This document shows positions 1-6,817 of a stretch of DNA of 40,062 bases, in pieces. A program made the translations under genes and the position numbers. This DNA comes from Dehalococcoidia bacterium (GTDB lineage Bacteria; Chloroflexota; Dehalococcoidia; DSTF01; JALHUB01). Each line of letters opens with the position of its first letter. The stretch's first letter is position 1. The notes under the pieces are model-generated. The model saw only the letters and a program-made list of their open reading frames with translations. It was not told the origin of the DNA and ran no database searches. The stretch lies in the NCBI GenBank assembly GCA_022865685.1, contig JALHUB010000122.1, positions 1-40,062 on the forward strand, in the 5' to 3' direction.

Positions 1-497
1 AGGGCGAATGCGAGCTGCCGCGCCTGGAACGGCTGCAGGCCGATCGCCGGGTCGACCTGCGCGCGTCGAATGAGCTCCGGCGACTTTGCCGCGACCTCTT
101 CGATCTCCATGCCGCCGGCCGCGCTTGCCATCACGACGGGGCAGCCGGCCGCGTTGTCGATGATGACGCTCAGGTACAGTTCGTACTCCGGCTTGAGCTG
201 CTCCTCGACGAGCACGCTGCGCACGAGCCGGCCCTCGGGTCCCGTCTGCGGCGTCACCAGCGTCATGCCGATGATCCGCGCCGCCGCCTCTTCGGCCTGC
301 TGCGGCGTGTCCGCGAGGGCGATGCCGCCACCCTTGCCTCGTCCGCCGGCGTGAACCTGCGCCTTGATGACGACCGGCGCTGCCAGCTCCTCGGCGATGC
401 GTCGCGCCTCCGCGGCCGTAGTGGCGACGTCGCCCCTGGGCACGGGGACGCCGTGGTCGGCGAGGATGCGCTTCGCCTGGTATTCGTGGACCTTCAT
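1..497 (-). CDS. sucC: Succinyl-CoA synthetase (ADP-forming) beta subunit, N-terminal part
   Basis: The protein begins MKVHEYQAKRILADHGVPVP, the standard start of SucC, and continues through the ATP-grasp region (VVIKAQVHAGGRGKGGG at about residues 42-58). Together with SucD it makes the enzyme that converts succinyl-CoA, ADP and phosphate to succinate, CoA and ATP in the TCA cycle. About 165 residues are visible; the rest runs off the left edge of the window. A GGGAG motif lies a few bases upstream of the ATG. The gene points away from the tRNA-Ser upstream on the same strand. The citrate synthase near 22.3 kb belongs to the same pathway. Identity is near certain. Confidence 0.96.
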   Translation of the reverse strand, partial: MKVHEYQAKRILADHGVPVPRGDVATTAAEARRIAEELAAPVVIKAQVHAGGRGKGGGIALADTPQQAEEAAARIIGMTLVTPQTGPEGRLVRSVLVEEQLKPEYELYLSVIIDNAAGCPVVMASAAGGMEIEEVAAKSPELIRRAQVDPAIGLQPFQARQLAFA

Positions 498-543
498 CGT
501 CGACCGCTCCCAGCGATCTGGGGATTTGCCCGTCCTGGGGTCA

Positions 544-633
544 TGGCGGAGGGGGAGGGATTCGAACCCCCGTCGGGACAAGTCCCGAAGCGGTTTTCAA
601 GACCGCCGCCTTAAGCCTCTCGGCCACCCCTCC
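544..633 (-). tRNA. tRNA-Ser (anticodon UGA)
   Basis: The minus strand folds as a class II tRNA of 90 nt including an encoded CCA. The acceptor stem GGAGGGG pairs with CCCCTCC, and the discriminator is G as usual for serine. The anticodon loop CTTGAAA gives anticodon TGA. A long variable arm with a GTCCCGAC-type stem and a TTCGAAT T-loop are present. It lies 46 bp upstream of sucC on the same strand. Confidence 0.97.
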
Positions 634-776
634 GGGCGTCGCCAGTATAGGTTAGGGCGGGAGCCGGGTCAATGCAGGCTCCGAACGCAGCCGAAACCGC
701 GCATGGCGGAAGACCATTGACAGAGCAGCATGGGAGCCATAAGCTCTGTCGCGAGCCTAAAGTTCCAGGATGTTAC

Positions 777-1964
777 ATGCTAGACGCCGACAGGGTACGG
801 CAAAGCGAACTTCGTCTTCATGCATGGGTCGCGGTTTGGTTGGCGCCCCGCAATCTTGTCGCCGTTTTCCTCGGGATCATCCTGCTGAATAGTATCGAGT
901 CCTTCATCCCTGGGCTCGCCCTGAGTTACAGGTTCTTCCAGCACGATAGTTTCACGAGAATCCTCGATCCCGAAGAACTGCGGTACGTGCTATTCTTCGG
1001 TGTTCTGGCTAGTCCAGCCCTCGTGGTTGCGTATCTTCGCATGCCGTCGCTGATCGCGGACACTTTTGACGGTTTAGACAGCAATGACGTGTTCCGCTCG
1101 TTTCCTTGCAATGAATCAGTCACCGACGCGAACGCGAGCAGGGTGTTTGCTGAGTGTCTTTCCGGTCAGTCGTTGGAACGGAGATTCGTACGCAAAGTCG
1201 AAGACTGTTTGAGCATGCCTGCGTGGAGTGCGCTTGCCCTTGGAGCTGTGCTTGTTGGAGCTGTCTGGTGGCAAGTAAGAGTAATCCCTGATCTAACCGT
1301 GACAGACTATTGGTGGCACGTTAGCCGGGGCTACTACTGGGTTGTCTGGTTGCCCGCTACTCTCCTTTACTTCTATTTGGCTGCCGTTACGACTCTCAGG
1401 GCTGTTGTGGGCGCTATTGGTCTGGGACTCCTCTTCCACAAGTTCGAGACGGTATTCCAGCCCATGCATTCTGACGGAAAGGGAGGACTTGCCCCCGTTA
1501 GCAGATTCATCCTTATCATAGCTCTTGCCCTGTTTGTCGCAGTCCTGACCAGTGTCGTCTGGGGGCTGCCGGGCATCCTGGGCGGATCGCCTGAAGCCGC
1601 AGTAATACCGCTCCTGTTCTCGGCGTCGTACGTCGTAATCGCGCCAGCCATCCTCTTCTTCCCCCTGTGGTCGGCCCGCCAGAGCATGCGTAGAGCCGCA
1701 GAACGGGAGCTTGGGCGGATTGAGAGTGAATACACAGCGGTGACAAGGAGAATCGGGGACCCCCTGGCGTCGCCGCAATCGTCTGAGAGGGTCGCGCCGT
1801 TGCTCCAGTACCAGGCTAACCTTCTTCGATGGCGCGACGTAACGCTGTCGCGACTCGGCGCATGGCCCATAGGTCTTCCGGCGGCTATTCTCACCGGCCT
1901 GTCCGTCCTCGGATGGCTGTTGGGAACCGCGGGCTCAATCGTCACGCTGCTCGGGCTGTTCTGA
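777..1964 (+). CDS. Polytopic membrane protein of unknown function
   Basis: A 395-residue protein that I do not recognise. It has about seven hydrophobic segments, near residues 18-45, 65-85, 145-165, 180-215, 245-275, 290-320 and 360-395. Two soluble stretches lie between them, at about residues 90-140 and 320-360; the second is charged and probably helical. I chose the ATG at 777 because AGGA lies about 7 nt before it; the open frame extends 35 codons further upstream without a ribosome site. Codon use is less GC-rich than in neighbouring core genes, and no operon partner is seen, so it looks like an acquired or lineage-specific gene. A strong hairpin follows its stop. No function can be given. 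Confidence 0.75.
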   Translation: MLDADRVRQSELRLHAWVAVWLAPRNLVAVFLGIILLNSIESFIPGLALSYRFFQHDSFTRILDPEELRYVLFFGVLASPALVVAYLRMPSLIADTFDGLDSNDVFRSFPCNESVTDANASRVFAECLSGQSLERRFVRKVEDCLSMPAWSALALGAVLVGAVWWQVRVIPDLTVTDYWWHVSRGYYWVVWLPATLLYFYLAAVTTLRAVVGAIGLGLLFHKFETVFQPMHSDGKGGLAPVSRFILIIALALFVAVLTSVVWGLPGILGGSPEAAVIPLLFSASYVVIAPAILFFPLWSARQSMRRAAERELGRIESEYTAVTRRIGDPLASPQSSERVAPLLQYQANLLRWRDVTLSRLGAWPIGLPAAILTGLSVLGWLLGTAGSIVTLLGLF

Positions 1965-2008
1965 TGGGACTGCCTCGCGGAGGGAACCGCGGGGTCAACG
2001 CGCAGCAG

Positions 2009-2036
2009 AATGCCCTCGAACGACGTCGAGGGCATT
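2009..2036. terminator. Bidirectional hairpin between convergent genes
   Basis: A perfect 11-bp stem (AATGCCCTCGA with TCGAGGGCATT) around a 6-nt loop lies between the stops of the membrane protein gene (plus) and the CsrA-like gene (minus). It has no T-tract on either side, so it may be a transcript-end stabiliser and not a classical intrinsic terminator. Confidence 0.5.
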
Positions 2037-2054
2037 GAGCGGAAATGCGGGTGG

Positions 2055-2351
2055 CTAGTGGCTGGGTTGGGGATGGGGGATGGGCCGCGGCTCGGCCGGC
2101 ACCTTGTTCGTGTCCTCGACGCTCCTTCGCGTGAGCTCATCCCGCAGGATGATCAGCGACTCCGGTGCCTCGATCATGAACTTGATGTGACGGCCTTCCT
2201 TGGTCACGTCTACCGTTATCTCCTCGCCAATCTTGAACCTGACAGTGCAGGCCTCTCGCCCACTTCCATGCGCAGAGACCACCTGGACGTTGATGTCGTC
2301 CCCTATCGTCAGGCTTTCACCGGTTCTCCTTCGTAGAATCAGCCTGCCCAC
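2055..2351 (-). CDS. csrA: CsrA/RsmA-type RNA-binding regulator with a C-terminal tail
   Basis: A 98-residue protein. After the start it reads GRLILRRRTGESLTIGDDIN, matching the CsrA core (LILTRRxGESLxIGD). A VRFKIG-EEITVDV segment and a terminal helix follow. CsrA dimers bind GGA motifs in mRNA leaders and control translation and stability. CsrA is usually about 60-70 residues; this one adds about 30 Pro- and charge-rich residues at the C-terminus. I chose the GTG at 2351, preceded by AGAGGTG, because it places the core at the N-terminus; an ATG 19 codons upstream has no homology support. No flagellar gene or fliW is nearby. The gene has its own good promoter at 2443-2471. Family assignment is strong, targets are unknown. 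Confidence 0.85.
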   Translation of the reverse strand: MGRLILRRRTGESLTIGDDINVQVVSAHGSGREACTVRFKIGEEITVDVTKEGRHIKFMIEAPESLIILRDELTRRSVEDTNKVPAEPRPIPHPQPSH

Positions 2352-2442
2352 AGCAACACCTCTTCCTCCGGCTGTACCTGCGGAAACGGCCCGGCTCGCC
2401 GGCTCCACTGACCATTCCTATCATACTCCACAGGCTAATAAT

Positions 2443-2471
2443 ATTATAAATGCCAGAAACTACTGTTGCAA
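2443..2471 (-). promoter_or_regulatory. Sigma70-type promoter of the csrA-like gene
   Basis: On the minus strand, TTGCAA (2466-2471) and TATAAT (2443-2448) are separated by exactly 17 bp in an AT-rich patch that stands out from the GC-rich surroundings. The predicted leader is about 85 nt. Confidence 0.75.
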
Positions 2472-2553
2472 TGGCAGATAATGTCCTATATGCTCCGACC
2501 CAGAATCATTCGGGATTCGGATTATTGTTTCTTTCTGCGAGTGAGCAGCCGTC

Positions 2554-2601
2554 GCTGAGGAATGCCTGAGGGGTGGTTGAGTACTGCCCCGGTTCCTCAG
2601 C
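2554..2601. other. Inverted repeat in the DUF1786-csrA gap
   Basis: The 9-bp arms GCTGAGGAA and TTCCTCAGC (2554-2562 and 2593-2601) enclose a loop that itself holds short G4 and C4 runs able to pair. It lies just after the stop of the DUF1786 gene and upstream of the csrA promoter. It could end the upstream transcript. The rest of 2352-2616 shows no gene. Confidence 0.4.
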
Positions 2602-2616
2602 CGTATAGAAATACCG

Positions 2617-3726
2617 TCATTCGGCTGCGGCGGACTTCCCGCCAAGGGCCGCCTCGATTTCTCCTCCCGCCGATGGGTATTTGGCGGCGAAGGCCCGCAA
2701 CAGCCCGAAGCAGCCCGATAGCATCATGTCACCGTGCGGCACCGCGAAATGCGGACGCAGCCGGCTGCCCGCAAGCTTACCGCGCTGCGGGCCCGTGACC
2801 GCGACGAACGGGTCGTCGCCACCCGGCGCCGGCGTCGCGTAATAGACGCCGTGGCCGTTGCCCGCGAATACCTCCTCCTGCGTCAGGCTGCCCGCGACGA
2901 GCCGTTCCGTCAGCGACTCCACGTCGTCACGGCTGAGCAGTCCCGTATGGTGCTCGAACAGGCTGTAGACATAAGTGCCCCGGAGATGAAACGCGAGCGT
3001 GTGCGAGTTCCCCAGGTTGAGCACGGCCTGTCGCTCAGCGGCGGCCACCAGCGGGTCCTGCAGTGCCCCCAGCGCTGCCGCCGGCGCCGTGTCCAGGAAT
3101 ACCGCCGGGGCGTCGGAGCCCGCCGATTTGAGCAGGGCGCGGGCGCGCGTCAGGTAAGGCGGCACGTCCTCCGGAAGGTAGGCGAACGCCATGAGGTCGT
3201 TGTCCTTCTCGACGATGCGCCGGAGGTGCTCGAAGCGAAAGAGCCGGTCGGAGTAGCCGGACGGCGCCGCGCCGTGGTCGAGGCAGGCGAGGGCCAGGCC
3301 GTCGATGCGAGAGTCCACGCCGAGCGACGCAAAAGCAGCCCGCAGCGCGTCGAGATCGAGGTCGCGCAATTCGATGCGCTCCACGCCGTCCATGCGTGCC
3401 GCCTCGTCCTCGCCGACGATGCGCACGCCCCAGCTCGCGACGACTTCGAGGTCGTCGTCGAAGGTCTTCGCCGCGTCGGCTGTCGCAAAGGCGGGCAGGC
3501 CGGCCTGGAGATGTTGCTGGAGGGCCCACGTGCAGGGCCCGCCGCCCATGGTGACGCCTTCGAAGAGGATCCCAGAGCGACGCTCCGTGGCGTTGCGTAT
3601 CCTGCCCGCCACGCGCATCGTCGGGCTGGGCACGACCATCTTGACGCTGTTCTCGACGCGGTCCGACGTGTCGAGCAGCAGGATGTCCTGCGTGCCGGTG
3701 CCGGTGTCAATCGCCAGAATACGCAT
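2617..3726 (-). CDS. DUF1786 family protein (ASKHA-like N-terminus)
   Basis: A 369-residue protein starting MRILAIDTGTGTQDILLLD, a phosphate-1-type motif of actin/hexokinase-fold (ASKHA) proteins. The later pattern (MGGGPCTWAL, ALACLDHG, NLGNSHTLAFHL, HHTGLL, PHGDMMLSGCFGLLRA) fits the DUF1786 family. Database names linking that family to pyruvate formate-lyase activation are not backed by radical-SAM cysteines: I see no CxxxCxxC motif. The ATG at 3726 was chosen because it starts the conserved strand and GGAGGAG lies upstream; a frame extension of 14 codons is rejected. It is a single gene facing away from the GYD gene. The biochemical role is unknown. Confidence 0.75.
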   Translation of the reverse strand: MRILAIDTGTGTQDILLLDTSDRVENSVKMVVPSPTMRVAGRIRNATERRSGILFEGVTMGGGPCTWALQQHLQAGLPAFATADAAKTFDDDLEVVASWGVRIVGEDEAARMDGVERIELRDLDLDALRAAFASLGVDSRIDGLALACLDHGAAPSGYSDRLFRFEHLRRIVEKDNDLMAFAYLPEDVPPYLTRARALLKSAGSDAPAVFLDTAPAAALGALQDPLVAAAERQAVLNLGNSHTLAFHLRGTYVYSLFEHHTGLLSRDDVESLTERLVAGSLTQEEVFAGNGHGVYYATPAPGGDDPFVAVTGPQRGKLAGSRLRPHFAVPHGDMMLSGCFGLLRAFAAKYPSAGGEIEAALGGKSAAAE

Positions 3727-3795
3727 ACTGCCTGGGCTTCTCCTCCTTCGCCGCTGACATTCTAACATCGGCTGCCATCGTCGCCGAAGAACAGC

Positions 3796-3824
3796 TTGTA
3801 GGGGCTTCTTCGCGTTGCTATCAT
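3796..3824 (+). promoter_or_regulatory. Promoter of the GYD-domain gene
   Basis: TTGTAG (3796-3801) and TATCAT (3819-3824) are separated by 17 bp. An in-frame ATG at 3823 falls inside the -10 element, which supports the downstream start at 3871. Confidence 0.6.
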
Positions 3825-3870
3825 GAAAGGGTACGCCGGAAGAAACCTAGCCAGGGAAGGAGAGGGACCA

Positions 3871-4158
3871 ATGGCGCTCTACGTAATCCTCAGCAACCTC
3901 ACCGACGAAGGCCGCAAGACGATCAAGTCTCGACCGGAGCGCATCAGGGAGGTCAACAAGGAGATCGAGGCGATGGGTGGCAAGCTGCTCGGCCAGTACG
4001 CCTGCCTCGGCCCCTACGACTTCGTGAACATCATCGAGGCGCCGAGCAACGAGGTCATCGTCCGCATATCAGTGGAGCTGGGCTCGCGCGGGACGCTCCA
4101 GTTGATGACGCTTCCCGCCATGAGCGTCGACGAGTTCATCTCGCGCATAAACGCCTAG
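3871..4158 (+). CDS. GYD-domain protein
   Basis: A 95-residue protein (MALYVILSNLTDEGRKTIKS at the start) with the ferredoxin-like alpha/beta pattern of the GYD family, including QYACLGPYDFVNIIEAPS and a terminal MSVDEFISRINA. Members are small soluble proteins of unknown biochemical role, common in archaea, actinobacteria and Chloroflexota. The start has a strong ribosome site (GGAAGGAGAGGG). The stop codon overlaps the convergent serS stop within a shared CTAG. It appears monocistronic. Confidence 0.85.
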   Translation: MALYVILSNLTDEGRKTIKSRPERIREVNKEIEAMGGKLLGQYACLGPYDFVNIIEAPSNEVIVRISVELGSRGTLQLMTLPAMSVDEFISRINA

Positions 4159-5438
4159 GCATTAGCCGGCCTGATGACGTCGATGCCCCCCATGTAGGGC
4201 TTCAGCACATCGGGGACGGCGACCGAGCCGTCGCGCTGCTGGTAGTTCTCCAGCACCGCCGCCAGCGTCCGCGGCAGGCCCAGGCCGGAGCCGTTCAGCG
4301 TGTGGACGTATTCCGCCTTCGACCCCCGCTCGCGCCGAAAGCGCAGCCCCGCGCGACGCGCCTGGAAGTCGCCGCAGTTGGAGCACGTGCTCACCTCCAG
4401 CCATTCGCCGCAGCCTGACGCCCAGACATCGATGTCGCAGGCCTGCGTCGCTGAGAAGCCGAGGTCGCCGGTGCAGAGCTGCTTGACGCGGTAGGTCAGG
4501 CTTAGCCCGCGACATACCGCTTCCGCGTCGCCGACCAGCCTCTCGAGCTCGTCGTCCGACGCTTCGGGCGGGCACAGCTTGTACATCTCCACCTTGTCGA
4601 ACTGGTGGCCGCGCTTGATGCCGCGCACGTCGCGGCCGGCGCTCATCTTCTCGCGGCGGAAGCACGGCGTATAGGCGACGTAGTTGAGCGGCAGGACGCC
4701 CGGCTCCAGAATCTCGTCGCGGTGCAGGTTCGTGATCGGCACCTCTGCCGTCGGCACCAGCCAGAGGTCGTCCTCGACGTCGTGGTAGAGGTTGTCGCGG
4801 AACTTGGGGAGCTGAGCCGCGCCCCAGAGGCACTCCTCCTTGACCACGAAGGGCGTGTAGACCTCCGTGTAACCCTGCTTGTCGGTGTGCAGGTCCAGCA
4901 TCCAGGCGATGAGCGCCCGCTCCAATCGCGCGCCGGCGCCCTTGAGCACGTAGAACCGCGACCCGGAAAGCTTCACGCCGCGTTCGAAATCGATGATGCC
5001 CAGCCGCTCGCCGATCTCCCAGTGCGGCCTCGGCTCGAAGTCGAACGGCGGCGGCGCGCCCTCCGTCCGGATGATGACGTTCTGCTCCTCGCCCTCGCCG
5101 ACCGGCGTGTCCGGATGCGGGACGTTCGGGAGGTCGAGGAGGAGGCTCCGCACCCGCTCTTCGATCTCTCTGGCGCGCGGCTCCAGGGCGTCGATGCGCT
5201 CCGACAGCACCCGCGTCTCATCGATGAGGCGCTGCCGCTCCGCTGCGTCCGTCGCCGACCCGACGCGCTTGCCGGTGGCGTTGCGCTCCGCCCGCAGCGA
5301 TTCCAAGTCCACGAGCAGCCCGCGCCGCTCCCCGTCTAGGCGCAGGAGTTCGCCCAGCCCCGTCTCCTCGACGCCGCGGTCTCGCAGGCCCTTGCGGACG
5401 GCGTCCGGGTTGTCGCGGGCGAACTGCAGGCTCAGCAA
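4155..5438 (-). CDS. serS: Seryl-tRNA synthetase
   Basis: A 427-residue class II synthetase that charges tRNA-Ser with serine in the cytosol. The N-terminal 110 residues form the tRNA-binding coiled coil (heptads around residues 30-100). Motif 2 is visible at FRREKMSAGRDVRGIKRGHQ, serine-site residues around EVSTCSNCGDFQARR, and motif 3 at NGSGLGLPRTLAAVLENYQ. The start is TTG at 5438: AGGAGG lies 8 nt before it, and the next residues LSLQFARDNPDAV align with the usual MLDLKxIRENPD start. That ribosome site lies in the last codons of the NUDIX gene, 4 bp away, so the two genes form an operon. Confidence 0.97.
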   Translation of the reverse strand: MLSLQFARDNPDAVRKGLRDRGVEETGLGELLRLDGERRGLLVDLESLRAERNATGKRVGSATDAAERQRLIDETRVLSERIDALEPRAREIEERVRSLLLDLPNVPHPDTPVGEGEEQNVIIRTEGAPPPFDFEPRPHWEIGERLGIIDFERGVKLSGSRFYVLKGAGARLERALIAWMLDLHTDKQGYTEVYTPFVVKEECLWGAAQLPKFRDNLYHDVEDDLWLVPTAEVPITNLHRDEILEPGVLPLNYVAYTPCFRREKMSAGRDVRGIKRGHQFDKVEMYKLCPPEASDDELERLVGDAEAVCRGLSLTYRVKQLCTGDLGFSATQACDIDVWASGCGEWLEVSTCSNCGDFQARRAGLRFRRERGSKAEYVHTLNGSGLGLPRTLAAVLENYQQRDGSVAVPDVLKPYMGGIDVIRPANA

Positions 5439-5442
5439 CGCA

Positions 5443-5928
5443 TCATCCTCCTGACTCGCGACTCCGCGCTATCGCCCGCAGCGCCAGCAGTCGGACGTCT
5501 TCCGCGATGGCGGCGCTGCGGCCATCTCCGAGCGAAAGCGGCTCGCTCCGTCGAAGCTGGTCTTCGTCGACCCACGTCAGATGGCTGTCGTCGTCGGGAA
5601 GCGCGGGCGGCTCGCCGAGCAGCGCGCATAAGTAGAGGAAATCGATGTGCTGGTGCCGCTCGCCGGGCTCGAAGCTGTTCTCCAGGAGGACGGCGACCGG
5701 CGCCGGTAGCTCTCGCGGGTACTCGATGCCCAGGCTCTGGTCGCTCGGCATGGGACAGACCTCGATGCCTGTCTCCTCGCGGATCTCGCGCAACACCGCC
5801 TCCTGCGGGTCCTCGTTCGGCTCGATGTGTCCGCCGGGAGGTGCCCATCCCTGCATCAGCGGGTGCCAGAGGAGGAGCGTCTTGCCTTCGTGGACGACGA
5901 AGCCGGTGACGGTGAAGTGTTTCTCCAT
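5443..5928 (-). CDS. NUDIX hydrolase
   Basis: A 161-residue protein with a complete Nudix box at about residues 34-56 (G-x5-E-x7-R-E-I-x-E-E-x-G-I, starting GHIEPNEDPQEAVLREIREE). This is the Mg-binding site that hydrolyses nucleoside diphosphates linked to another group. The substrate cannot be read from the sequence; a role in nucleotide or cofactor clean-up is inferred. The ATG at 5928 is directly preceded by TTG, also in frame. No Shine-Dalgarno is visible, and a TAGAAT hexamer ends 9 nt upstream, so the mRNA may be nearly leaderless. It is followed by serS after 4 bp. Confidence 0.9.
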   Translation of the reverse strand: MEKHFTVTGFVVHEGKTLLLWHPLMQGWAPPGGHIEPNEDPQEAVLREIREETGIEVCPMPSDQSLGIEYPRELPAPVAVLLENSFEPGERHQHIDFLYLCALLGEPPALPDDDSHLTWVDEDQLRRSEPLSLGDGRSAAIAEDVRLLALRAIARSRESGG

Positions 5929-5937
5929 CAACAGGCG

Positions 5938-5943
5938 ATTCTA
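5938..5943 (-). promoter_or_regulatory. Possible -10 box of the NUDIX-serS operon
   Basis: TAGAAT on the minus strand lies 9 nt before the NUDIX ATG. I do not see a convincing -35 hexamer at 16-18 bp. The short distance suggests a very short or absent leader. Confidence 0.35.
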
Positions 5944-6080
5944 GCAGCCGGAGCGCTGCCGCGTCGAGGGTGTACATTCCATGTGTCTCGCCCACGGACG
6001 GCGGCACGGTCGGCGAGGTGCGGACGCGTCCATGGCATTGAGCCCCGAACCCTTCGCACCGACGATTTCCCCGGAAGGCT

Positions 6081-6097
6081 GCGGGTTTTCAACCCGC
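6081..6097. repeat. Small hairpin in the HAD-NUDIX gap
   Basis: GCGGGTT and AACCCGC (7 bp) surround a TTC loop. The 240 bp between the HAD and NUDIX genes otherwise holds no gene that I can support. The hairpin resembles dispersed intergenic palindromes more than a terminator, as no T-run follows. Confidence 0.4.
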
Positions 6098-6143
6098 TGA
6101 AGCGCTAACAGCCGGTGCGTGGCGCGTCCACACGACGCCGTAG

Positions 6144-6163
6144 GGGCGCACGGCCGTGCGCCC
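6144..6163. terminator. Perfect 20-bp palindrome after the HAD gene stop
   Basis: A perfectly self-complementary 20-mer begins GGGCGCACGG and lies 5 bp beyond the HAD stop codon at 6169. The flanking GTAG/CGTGC context is typical of dispersed 'GTAGGGGCGCA' palindromes found between genes in several phyla. It may stabilise or end the lysS-HAD transcript. Confidence 0.45.
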
Positions 6164-6168
6164 GTGCA

Positions 6169-6816
6169 TCAGTCCAGCAGCGACAGCGGGAAATCCGACA
6201 GGCGCTCCAGCACCAGGTCCGCTTCCGGCAGCGGCGGCAGCGCCGTCGAGGCCGCGCGCACCTGAATCGTGTACATGCCGGCCGCTTTGGATGCCAGGAC
6301 GCCGGTGCGGCTGTCTTCAAGGACGATGCACTGCGCCGGCTCCACGTGAAGCGCCTTCGCCGTGGATAAGAAGATGTCCGGCGCCGGCTTGCCGTTCTCG
6401 ACGGCGGTGCTGGAGACCGTTACGTCGAAGCAGCCGTCGAGGCCTGTCGATTCGAGAAGCGCCTTCACCCAGTTCGGCCACGACGACGACGCCAGTGCCC
6501 GGGGCACTCCACGCCGCGTCAACTCGGAGAGCAACTCGCGCACGCCCGGCAGCGGGTCGCGCGGCCGGCTGAGCAGCCGCACCATCGTCTGGTCGTAGCG
6601 CGCGACGCATTCGTCGTAAGGGGCCGGCGGCGAGTACTTCTCGAAGACGAAGTCCCACGTAGGCCCAACGGCCGCGCCCAGGAGCTCGTTGTGGTCCTCC
6701 TCGGTGATCGCCAGGCCGAAGTCCTTGAGCACCTCGTTGATGCCCTGGAGATAGAGCGGCTCGCTGTCCGCTAGCACGCCGTCCATGTCGAAGATGACCG
6801 CGCGAAACCCGGCCAC
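6169..6816 (-). CDS. HAD-family phosphatase, beta-phosphoglucomutase-like
   Basis: A 215-residue HAD subfamily IA protein. Motif I is DMDGVLADSE at about residues 10-19, with nucleophile Asp and acid/base Asp both present. Motif II is ASSS near residue 109, motif III is the Lys of NGKPAPDIF, and motif IV is VLEDSRTG. A helical cap domain lies between motifs I and II. Such enzymes dephosphorylate, or move phosphate within, small sugar phosphates; the substrate is not evident. The ATG is 1 bp after the lysS stop, so the two genes are translated from one mRNA. A 20-bp palindrome follows the stop. Confidence 0.9.
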   Translation of the reverse strand: MAGFRAVIFDMDGVLADSEPLYLQGINEVLKDFGLAITEEDHNELLGAAVGPTWDFVFEKYSPPAPYDECVARYDQTMVRLLSRPRDPLPGVRELLSELTRRGVPRALASSSWPNWVKALLESTGLDGCFDVTVSSTAVENGKPAPDIFLSTAKALHVEPAQCIVLEDSRTGVLASKAAGMYTIQVRAASTALPPLPEADLVLERLSDFPLSLLD

Positions 6817-6817
6817 G

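Noticed and set aside
351..720. Plus-strand frames across tRNA-Ser
   Set aside because: They are antisense to sucC and tRNA-Ser and include the EGFEPP-type tRNA artefact.
2734..3765. 343-codon plus-strand frame
   Set aside because: It is antisense to the DUF1786 gene, whose ASKHA-like motifs and ribosome site are clear.
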